From Clostridia bacterium (GTDB lineage Bacteria; Bacillota_E; SLMV01; PUMD01), in assembly GCA_007128555.1 (NCBI GenBank), contig SKXF01000294.1, positions 1 through 13,031 of the forward strand: 13,031 nt of DNA, given 5' to 3'. Below, one piece after another: positions 1 to 6,141 of this stretch. Below the pieces are notes generated by a model. That model worked only from the letters and a program-made list of their open reading frames with translations, was not told the DNA's origin and did no database searches. Every line of letters starts with the position of its first letter. Position 1 is the first letter of the stretch. Made by a program: the position numbers and the translations under genes.

Positions 1-552
1 GGAATAGGCCGTTGACCCCGTGGCCGTACTGAGAATCAACCCGTCAGCTGGGAAGTTGGCCATCAAGGCACCATCCACCCAGGTCCGGATATTGACCATG
101 CGGGAGAAAACCCCCTTGCCGATGACCACATCATTGAGAGCCAGGTACTCGCTCACCACCTCATCACCGCGACAAATAGAGGCCTCCATGAAATGCCTGC
201 AATCCCTGCTGTAGTTGCCGTCAAGAAACATGGGAAGCTCATCATAGAGGTTCGAAATCTCCACCTCGGTCAGAAATCCCAGGTGCCCAAGGTTAATGCC
301 CAGCATGGGTAGGCAGAGCCGGGCCAGGTCCCTTGCAGCTCGAAGCAGGGTTCCATCTCCGCCGAGAACGAGCACAAACTCGACCCCCATCTCCGGCCAT
401 CTCGCGAGGGGGACGAACAGACGGCCCAGATCCTCGGCCAATTGCTCGTCGACACAGACCGCCACGCCACGCCCCTCAAGCCACGTGATGAGACGGCGAG
501 CGTGGATTGCCTTTCTGTCCTTGGTCACATTCGCGATGATACCAAGACGCAA
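1..552 (-). CDS. nadK: NAD kinase, 3' end cut off by the window edge
   Basis: NAD kinase phosphorylates NAD+ to NADP+ in the cytoplasm and is the only route to NADP. The visible 184 codons read in one frame to base 1 with no stop, so roughly the C-terminal third is missing. Family motifs in order: the N-terminal strand with IIANVTKDR (residues 5-13), the diphosphate-binding GGDGTLL (64-70), NLGHLGFLTE (87-96), ALND (138-141) and, just before the edge, PADGLILSTATGSTAY (168-183). The start is a TTG at 552-550, preceded six bases upstream by GGAGG; no ATG or GTG in frame would keep the first beta strand. It follows the M20 peptidase gene after a 27-base gap and is probably co-transcribed with it. 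Identity is certain; the TTG start is very likely. Confidence 0.95.
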   Translation of the reverse strand, partial: MRLGIIANVTKDRKAIHARRLITWLEGRGVAVCVDEQLAEDLGRLFVPLARWPEMGVEFVLVLGGDGTLLRAARDLARLCLPMLGINLGHLGFLTEVEISNLYDELPMFLDGNYSRDCRHFMEASICRGDEVVSEYLALNDVVIGKGVFSRMVNIRTWVDGALMANFPADGLILSTATGSTAYS

Positions 553-579
553 TGTAAGCCTCCGTTCCCAGCGGGGTGC

Positions 580-1719
580 TCACAACTCCTGGAGCAAACG
601 AACCAACAGAGCCGTCCTCTCAAACATGGCACTGACACTGACCCACTCATCCAGAGCATGCCCGCCTGCGCCCACCGCTCCCAGTCCATCGAGGGTGGGT
701 ACTCCAAGGGCTGCCGTGAAATTGCCATCGCTGCCGCCGCCCGTACCCGCCTCCGTTATGTTCAGTCCCAGCTCGTCCCCGAGTCCCTCAGCGATCTGGA
801 ACAGTTCAACGATGGCCTCGGTTCTCTCCATGGGGGGCCGTCCCACGCCACCGGACACCTGGATCTCGGCCTCCTCGAGGAAAGGTTCAAGACCCAGGAT
901 CACCTGCTCAATCCGCCGGCCCTCCTCCATGGAGGTAACCCGGACGTCGACCTCCGCGGTGCACTCGGCTGCAACCACGTTCGAACGACTTCCGCCCCGG
1001 ACCACCCCTACACTCACGGTCGTCCCCCGTTCGTAGTCCGTCAGGCTGTGTAGATACTGGATCTGGCGCGCCATCTCCTCCACGGCACTGACACCGGCCT
1101 GGTGGTCGGCGCCGGCATGGGCTGCTCGCCCGGTAGCTTTCACGTGGAAGCCCCCCACTCCCTTGCGGAAGGTCTTCAGAGAGCCCTCCGGGGGCACCGA
1201 GGGTTCCAGGACCAGGACAGCCCGGGACTGAAGGGCCAGGGACTCGATGACCTCTCGCGATGTCCCGCTCCCGATCTCCTCGTCGGTATTGCACAGCAAC
1301 GTGATGGGTCTCGACGGGGGCTCACCATCGACCAGGACCTCCTCCAGGGCATAGATGACCTGGGCAACCCCACCCTTCATGTCGTGGACCCCTGGACCCC
1401 TGGCGCGATCCCCTTCCACCTGGAAGGGTCGCTGCTCCGTCTCACCCGCTGGCCATACCGTGTCCAGGTGGCACAGGATGAGCAGACCCTCGGTCTCATC
1501 ACCGTCGCGACGCCATACGGCCCTCATGTGATCCCCAGCTGCATCCTGGGTGATGTACTCGACCTCGGCTCCCAATCGCTCACACCGGTCTCCCACAATG
1601 TGACTGACAACGGATGACAGCTCCGGCTCAGTACTGGGAGAATCCGTGTTGACCAGGATCTCGAGAAACTCCAACATCTCATCCCGGCGCGCGTTCACTC
1701 TCTCGATCAAAGGATGCAC
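580..1719 (-). CDS. M20 family zinc metallopeptidase, carboxypeptidase G2-like
   Basis: A 379-residue cytoplasmic peptidase of the M20/M28 superfamily, closest in motif pattern to glutamate carboxypeptidase (CPG2) and related ArgE/DapE enzymes, which cut a C-terminal or N-acyl amino acid with a two-zinc centre. Expected ligands are visible: H84 and D86 in CHLDTVWP, bridging D113 in GPGVHDMKGG, catalytic base E147 and ligand E148 in NTDEEIGS, E172 in LVLEPS, and H354 in GGHALDEW. A dimerisation (lid) domain inserted at about 185-295 carries GRAAHAGADHQAG. There is no signal peptide, unlike secreted CPG2. The start is GTG at 1719 with GGAGG six bases upstream. The gene sits between tlyA and nadK, where argR or nothing is more usual, so it is an accessory insertion in the operon. 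The substrate cannot be told from sequence; N-acyl-glutamate, pteroyl-glutamate or a dipeptide are options. Confidence 0.9.
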   Translation of the reverse strand: MHPLIERVNARRDEMLEFLEILVNTDSPSTEPELSSVVSHIVGDRCERLGAEVEYITQDAAGDHMRAVWRRDGDETEGLLILCHLDTVWPAGETEQRPFQVEGDRARGPGVHDMKGGVAQVIYALEEVLVDGEPPSRPITLLCNTDEEIGSGTSREVIESLALQSRAVLVLEPSVPPEGSLKTFRKGVGGFHVKATGRAAHAGADHQAGVSAVEEMARQIQYLHSLTDYERGTTVSVGVVRGGSRSNVVAAECTAEVDVRVTSMEEGRRIEQVILGLEPFLEEAEIQVSGGVGRPPMERTEAIVELFQIAEGLGDELGLNITEAGTGGGSDGNFTAALGVPTLDGLGAVGAGGHALDEWVSVSAMFERTALLVRLLQEL

Positions 1720-1731
1720 ATTGCACCTCCC

Positions 1732-1950
1732 TCATGGTTTTGGCAACTCCTCTGGGCGCAGGACGCCCTCGATCAATGCATCCCGCCCATCCTCGGGGCC
1801 GTAGCGGGCAACTGGGGCCGCCGCTGCAGCTCAGAACACCCCATGCCACCAGGCCGCCCATACCGCCCAGGTCTCTAGCGGCCCATCAAGGGCCCGCATC
1901 ACCGGGGTGAGGGACCATCCGGGCATAAGTGCCCTGCCGATGAGAACCAT
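1732..1950 (-). other. Possible 72-codon small reading frame interrupted by an in-frame TGA
   Basis: An ATG at 1950-1948, three bases after the tlyA stop, opens a frame of 39 codons ending in WHGVF and a TGA at 1833-1831. The same frame then continues for 32 more codons, from AAAAAPVARYGPEDGRDALI to LPKP, and ends at a TGA (1734-1732) that leads straight into the ribosome binding site of the M20 gene. The first part is rich in tryptophan and hydrophobic residues, the second is hydrophilic and acidic. The tight fit between neighbours and the protein-like second half suggest a coding origin. It may be a decayed small gene, a sequencing error, or, less likely, a UGA recoded as selenocysteine. 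At this GC content a 32-codon open stretch is common by chance, and another frame is also open here, so support is weak. Nothing else is evident in 1720-1953. Confidence 0.25.
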
Positions 1951-1953
1951 CGA

Positions 1954-2799
1954 TCAACGTTCCCTTCCCTGGCCCGCACTTAAACCTCTATGAGCACGTT
2001 CTACACATCGGGCCAAGTACCCTGCCTGGTCGCTGGCCAGGATTTCTCGATCTCGTTGTTCCAGGGGTGCAAAGCTGAGTAGCAGCAGAAACTCCAGGTT
2101 CCCTCCCACAACGGGGGAGGGTTCAAGGCCACAGGGCACGAATCCCAGGTGTCTTGCTTCATTTATGACCCGCGTCAACACCTGCCTGTGCACCACGGGA
2201 TCCCGGACAATCCCACCTCTGCCGACATTCTCAGGCCCCGCCTCAAACTGGGGTTTGACCAGTGCGATCACCTGGGCTCCCGGCCGCAAAAGGTCAACAA
2301 GTGCCGGTAGAATCTGGGTCACCGAGATGAACGAAACATCGAGGGTGGCCATGTCAAAGGGAGACTGGGGCAGGTCAGCGCTCGTGACATGACGCAGATT
2401 CATCCCCTCCAAAACGACGACCCGGGGGTCGTCCCGCAACGCTTCAGCCATCTGGTCGTGACCGACATCGACCGCACAGACCGACCGGGCACCGCCCTGC
2501 AGGAGACAATCGGTGAATCCCCCGGTCGATGCCCCTCCGTCGAGAATGTTGAGCCCCCTGACATCCAGGTCAAAGACTTCGATGGCCCTCTGCAGCTTCT
2601 CTCCGCCACGACTCACGAAACGGTGGGTGCCCAGGAGGCGAATCGATGCCCCGGAAGCGACCCGAACTCCGGGTTTTCTGATCACAACACCATCTGCGGA
2701 CACGTAGCCCGCCCGGATCGCTCTCTGGGCCCGGTTGCGGGAGGGAAAGAGGCCCCGGCTCACCAGCAATAGGTCCAGCCTGGCCCCCTTAGTCGTCAC
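1954..2799 (-). CDS. tlyA: TlyA family rRNA 2'-O-methyltransferase
   Basis: TlyA (YqxC in Bacillus) is an S4-domain, FtsJ-fold methyltransferase; the mycobacterial member methylates cytidine 2'-OH groups in 16S and 23S rRNA and some homologues are called hemolysins. The S4 RNA-binding domain covers about residues 7-60 (RLDLLLVSRGL, RNRAQRAIRAG). The SAM-binding loop is LDGGASTGGFT (about 86-96). The FtsJ-type K-D-K-E set is present: K68 in SRGGEKL, D154 in LDVSFIS, K182 in LVKPQFEAG and the Glu in GGNLEFLL. I chose GTG at 2799 (MTTKGARLDLLL) because GGAG lies six bases upstream and the sequence matches the family's usual beginning. An ATG at 2814, overlapping the dxs stop by four bases, is the alternative and adds five residues. 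It lies downstream of dxs in the same transcript. Confidence 0.93.
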   Translation of the reverse strand: MTTKGARLDLLLVSRGLFPSRNRAQRAIRAGYVSADGVVIRKPGVRVASGASIRLLGTHRFVSRGGEKLQRAIEVFDLDVRGLNILDGGASTGGFTDCLLQGGARSVCAVDVGHDQMAEALRDDPRVVVLEGMNLRHVTSADLPQSPFDMATLDVSFISVTQILPALVDLLRPGAQVIALVKPQFEAGPENVGRGGIVRDPVVHRQVLTRVINEARHLGFVPCGLEPSPVVGGNLEFLLLLSFAPLEQRDREILASDQAGYLARCVERAHRGLSAGQGRER

Positions 2800-2810
2800 C
2801 GGGTACTCCA

Positions 2811-4721
2811 TCATCCCACATGCAGGGACCGATCATTGAGGAGGATCCGTATTTTGGCCGCGATGCCTTCTCCATCCAGTCCATACTGGGCGCGCTGGGC
2901 GCCCTGGTCGCCGTGGGGTATAAAGCGATCGGGAAGTCCGATCATGTGAAACCTCGGCATCTCGGATGAATCCATCTCGTCGGCGAGCCGCTCCAGCACC
3001 GCGCTACCAAATCCGCCCTGGACCGTCCCCTCCTCCACGGTGATCATCAGCCGGGTTCTCCTGGCCAGCTGCAGGATCAGCCTCGCGTCCAGGGGCTTGG
3101 CATACCTCGCATCCATCACGGCCACTTCCACGCCCGCCTCGCGCAGGATGTCGCGGGCCCTCAACGCATCATGCACCGGGTGTCCCAGGGCGACAATCGC
3201 CACATCGCCGCCATCGGCCAGGAGTTCTCCCCTGCCCAGAGGCAGCGTCTTCAATTCTGGATCAAGGGAGACGCCGCGGCCAGCCCCCCTGGGGTATCGG
3301 ATCGCCACGGGACCCCCTTCATAGGCTATCGAGGTGGCGAGCATGTGACGCAGCTCATTCTCGTCACGGGGTGCCATGATCACCATGTTTGGAACATGAC
3401 GCAAAAAGGCGATATCAAAGGCTCCCTGGTGGGTCTCGCCATCGGCTCCCACGATCCCGGCCCGGTCAAGGGCCAGTACCACCGGCAGCTTCTGGTGGGC
3501 CACATCATGAACCACCTGGTCGTAGGCGCGCTGAAGGAACGTCGAGTAGACGGCGACCACCGGGCGCAGTCCCCCCGCCGCCAATCCCGCGGCGATGGTG
3601 ACGGCTGATTGCTCGGCGATGCCGACATCGAAGAAGCGGTCGGGGAACCGTTCGGCGAACCGGTCGAGGCCGGTTCCCTCGGGCATAGCAGCCGTGATCG
3701 CCACCACGCGCTCGTCCCTTTCGGCAAGGCCGACCACCGTATCTGCAAACACCTGGGTATATGTAACGGAGGATGATTTCTTGCCATTGCCGGTTCTCAC
3801 ATCAAAGGATCCCACACCGTGAAATCGCTCCGGTCTCCGCTCCGCCGGCTCATAGCCCTTACCCTTCACCGTCACCACGTGCACCAGGACGGGTCCCTTG
3901 ATCTGCCGGGCCTTCTCCAGGATATCGATGACCGCCTCCATGTCGTGCCCGTCCACGGGACCCAGGTAGGTGAAGCCGAGCTCCTCGAAAAGAATCCCGG
4001 GAATCAGCAGGTACTTCAGGCCTCCCTTTACCCGCCTGATACTTCCGGCCACGGATCTACCAACACTGGGAAACCGATCCAGAACATACTGGATGTCGTC
4101 CTTGATGCGGTGATAGGAGGGATCGGATCGCAGCCGGGTCAGGTAGCGGGCCATACCTCCCACATTGGCAGAGATGGACATGCTGTTGTCGTTCAGAACC
4201 ACCGTCAGGTTGGCGCCCATATCTCCAGCATTGTTGAGTCCCTCGTACGCCAGTCCCCCGGTCAGGGCACCATCACCGATCACCGCCACCACTTCCTGCT
4301 CATCGCCTCGGATCTCGCCAGCGAGGGCAAAGCCAAGGGCCGCGGCAACCGACGTGCTGGAATGACCGGTCTCGAAGACGTCGTGGACGCTCTCGGCCCG
4401 CTTGGGGAAGCCGCTCATACCCCCCTCCTGCCTCAGGCTCACGAAATCGTCCAGGCGGCCCGAAATCATCTTGTGGGTGTAGCTCTGATGGCCCACATCC
4501 CAGACAATCTTGTCCTTCGGACTGTCGTAGACATGATGGAGTCCCAGGGTCAGCTCAACGACCCCCAGGTTCGGTGCCAGGTGCCCCCCGGTCTCCGATA
4601 CCGTAGCGATGATGCGCCTGCGGATCTCTCCTGCGAGCTGCTCCAGTTTGGCCAGATCCAGCAATTTGACGTCCGCAGGCGACTTAATGTGCGGGAGAAG
4701 CTCGTCCGCTTCCTGTTTCAT
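2811..4721 (-). CDS. dxs: 1-deoxy-D-xylulose-5-phosphate synthase
   Basis: Dxs is the thiamine-diphosphate enzyme that joins pyruvate and glyceraldehyde 3-phosphate, the first and flux-setting step of the MEP isoprenoid pathway. At 636 residues it is about the usual length (around 620). Visible features: H47 in GGHLAPNLG, H78 in DVGHQSYTHK, the ThDP/Mg motif from GDGALTGG (149-156) to LNNAG (162-166), the GPVDGHD loop (254-260), E348 in AAMPEGTG (the glutamate that activates ThDP), DRAG (419-422) and H431 in GETHQGAFD, followed by the C-terminal transketolase domain. The ATG at 4721 overlaps the end of the upstream membrane-protein gene by four bases (ATGA) and has AAGGAGG eight bases upstream, so the two are translationally coupled. 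All catalytic residues appear intact. Confidence 0.98.
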   Translation of the reverse strand: MKQEADELLPHIKSPADVKLLDLAKLEQLAGEIRRRIIATVSETGGHLAPNLGVVELTLGLHHVYDSPKDKIVWDVGHQSYTHKMISGRLDDFVSLRQEGGMSGFPKRAESVHDVFETGHSSTSVAAALGFALAGEIRGDEQEVVAVIGDGALTGGLAYEGLNNAGDMGANLTVVLNDNSMSISANVGGMARYLTRLRSDPSYHRIKDDIQYVLDRFPSVGRSVAGSIRRVKGGLKYLLIPGILFEELGFTYLGPVDGHDMEAVIDILEKARQIKGPVLVHVVTVKGKGYEPAERRPERFHGVGSFDVRTGNGKKSSSVTYTQVFADTVVGLAERDERVVAITAAMPEGTGLDRFAERFPDRFFDVGIAEQSAVTIAAGLAAGGLRPVVAVYSTFLQRAYDQVVHDVAHQKLPVVLALDRAGIVGADGETHQGAFDIAFLRHVPNMVIMAPRDENELRHMLATSIAYEGGPVAIRYPRGAGRGVSLDPELKTLPLGRGELLADGGDVAIVALGHPVHDALRARDILREAGVEVAVMDARYAKPLDARLILQLARRTRLMITVEEGTVQGGFGSAVLERLADEMDSSEMPRFHMIGLPDRFIPHGDQGAQRAQYGLDGEGIAAKIRILLNDRSLHVG

Positions 4722-5323
4722 GGGCGCTGCCTCCTTCTCGAATCCGTATCACGGAGTAATCTCAGGTGAAGATAGGTTTCCAGCCACCAGAGTACTCGCC
4801 CTGCAAATAGGAGTAGCCCCGTGGGCTGTCTCAATGCATAAACCTTGGATGCAGCCTTGCCCCCCACCGTCAGGCTAGCCACAGCCGCTACCATGATGCT
4901 GTCCATGAGAACCCGGCTCCCGGCGAGACCGGAAGCGTCCATCATGAATCGCAGGACAATGGCAGCACCCGCAGCACCGCTTACGGTTCCAGCTATGTCC
5001 CCAACCAAGTCAGCACATACAGCTGAGACCCGATCTGCGTGTCGTACCAGTCGCTGGGCCTGCCTGGCCCCGCGTACCCGACGAGCCGCCATGGCATTCA
5101 GGGGTTCCTCCCGGCCAGCCGCGGCGGCGACGCCAACCATGTCAAAAAAGACCCCCGTGGCTATTACGACAAGTAGGGCGGCGATCGCGGCGAACACACT
5201 CAGCTGTTCGGTTGCTTCACGGGAGGGGAAACTGACCAGGAGTGCGAGCACAAAACCCAGGGCTCCGAACGTCACTCCGCGCCTGAGGGGACTGGTATAC
5301 CTGCGGTTGGAATTGCGAGCCAC
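4718..5323 (-). CDS. oapA: OLE-associated membrane protein OapA (DUF21/CNNM-like)
   Basis: A 201-residue, strongly basic and hydrophobic protein. I identify it as OapA, the integral membrane partner of OLE RNA, mainly from position: it follows a long structured non-coding stretch after ispA and overlaps dxs, as in the described OLE loci. Hydrophobic segments lie at about residues 16-31, 42-61, 106-124 and 141-156, consistent with four membrane passes. Between the second and third is an arginine-rich loop (RRVRGARQAQRLVRH, 81-95) that could contact RNA. D97 and D105, eight residues apart, match the spacing of an Asp pair I recall being mutated in published OapA work. The stretch from TGVFFDMVGV to ADLVGD resembles a reduced DUF21/CNNM (CorB-type) magnesium-transporter domain, which fits the reported role in Mg2+ homeostasis. 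The start is GTG at 5323, with GGAG nine bases upstream. Without the OLE context it would be a hypothetical membrane protein. Confidence 0.8.
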   Translation of the reverse strand: MARNSNRRYTSPLRRGVTFGALGFVLALLVSFPSREATEQLSVFAAIAALLVVIATGVFFDMVGVAAAAGREEPLNAMAARRVRGARQAQRLVRHADRVSAVCADLVGDIAGTVSGAAGAAIVLRFMMDASGLAGSRVLMDSIMVAAVASLTVGGKAASKVYALRQPTGLLLFAGRVLWWLETYLHLRLLRDTDSRRRQRP

Positions 5324-5352
5324 TCATTTTCACTCCGTACGCAGTAATTTTG

Positions 5353-5366
5353 CCCCTGGGCAGGGG
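5353..5366 (-). other. Local hairpin competing with the long-range OLE helix
   Basis: On the transcribed strand CCCCT (5366-5362), loop GCCC, AGGGG (5357-5353) forms a compact hairpin about 30 bases before the oapA start. Its 5' arm and loop are the same bases that pair with 5932-5943 in the long-range helix, so the two pairings exclude each other. It is followed by AAAA rather than a U run, so it is not an intrinsic terminator. It could mark the processed 3' end of the RNA or control access to the oapA ribosome binding site. Confidence 0.45.
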
Positions 5367-6041
5367 AAGCATGCTGGGTAAATGCTGCGGCATAGGTCCA
5401 GTAGGGTTTCCCAGTCGAGCACTTCCCGTCACCGGGAAGCGGTTTCCCTTCAAGCCCTCCTCCGGTTCGTCACCGAGACCGACACTGGATCACCACTCAG
5501 CGCGCACTTCAATCCCCAACATGCCCGAGGTCGACAACCTAGGAGTTTTCCTCAACGGTTCGCAAACGTCCTATTCCTTTTTGCAGCAGAGGTTTCAGCG
5601 AGCAGTACGCGCAAGCACGAAGGCCTTCGCCTTGCGAGTAGACCTCACCTCACCCTCCCCCACTCAGGACGGGCTACGCTGCACACAGTCGTCCCGCATG
5701 CAGGTTAACCCCAACCCGTGACTGGAGTACGAGGACTCTTCACCACGCAGTTGGGCCTCCACACAGACTAGGGACACGACCCGCATGCCATTGCGGAGCA
5801 CCCCACCCTGCTCTCCTCCAGCACCGACCCCTGACTGGGCGTCAGCGGCCTGCACCATAGGCTTCATTGATGTGCCCTTAACGGCTTTTTAGGGCCGCTC
5901 TTAGACGCTGCGACACCGACTAGGATACTGCTCCCCTGCCCAGAAGTCAGAGATACGTAAATCCTCGCTCGGTGCCCATCATCATCTGTTCATTTGCTGC
6001 GATTATCGTATCAGAGGACTTCCCACATGTCCAGTCTTGAG

Positions 6042-6071
6042 CAACTCCCACAGTAACCTCGGTGGGAGTTG
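6042..6071 (-). other. 10-bp stem-loop downstream of ispA
   Basis: On the transcribed strand CAACTCCCAC and GTGGGAGTTG pair perfectly around a 10-base loop. The stem lies about 70 bases after the ispA stop, inside a helix formed by AGTCTTG (6116-6110) and CAAGACT (6039-6033). No U run follows, so a terminator is unlikely. It is either the first domain of the OLE RNA or a processing or stability element for the ispA mRNA end. Confidence 0.6.
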
Positions 6072-6141
6072 ACCCACTGCAGCATACCCACTCACACAAT
6101 CAAATGTTCCAAGACTCAAACCTTCTGCTCAGGCAACCCCA

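Larger units (their letters stand above)
5353..6116 (-). ncRNA. ole: OLE RNA (Ornate, Large, Extremophilic), inferred
   Basis: The 818 bases between ispA and the membrane-protein gene (5324-6141) hold no minus-strand reading frame of coding quality but many transcribed-strand inverted repeats. OLE is a non-coding RNA of about 600 nucleotides, known between ispA and oapA/dxs in anaerobic and extremophilic Bacillota, that forms a membrane RNP with OapA. A 12-bp perfect complement (5356-5367 with 5932-5943, growing to about 15 with wobbles) would close a 594-nucleotide core. Inside are hairpins at 5422-5439 (7 bp, GUGA tetraloop), 5610-5636 (about 11 bp, one bulge) and 5831-5845 (5 bp), and a helix 5589-5593/5642-5646 enclosing the second. 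Upstream of the core a 10-bp hairpin (6042-6071) sits inside a 7-bp helix (6033-6039/6110-6116). Both ends are approximate; the 5' domain may belong to the leader rather than to OLE. I rely on synteny and structure, not on an alignment. Confidence 0.8.

Noticed and set aside
296..1053. Two overlapping plus-strand frames (246 and 203 codons) opposite nadK and the M20 gene
   Set aside because: Both cross the boundary of two well-supported minus-strand genes and show no domain.
1703..1957. Three copies of TTGATCGA (1957-1950, 1776-1769, 1710-1703) on the transcribed strand
   Set aside because: Two of the copies encode Leu-Ile-Glu in reading frames, spacing is irregular, and no operator symmetry extends beyond the core; probably chance plus codon use.
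3819..4769. Plus-strand open frame of 316 codons opposite dxs
   Set aside because: Shadow of dxs; no start signal, and composition typical of reverse-complement translation.
5351..5370. GC hairpin before oapA as an intrinsic terminator
   Set aside because: It is followed by AAAATT rather than a U run on the transcribed strand, and the reverse direction has no U run either.
5350..5721. Plus- and minus-strand reading frames of 67-123 codons inside the 5324-6141 gap
   Set aside because: They lack good ribosome binding sites, their translations are proline/serine/arginine-rich with no recognisable domain, and they overlap the inverted repeats expected for OLE RNA.
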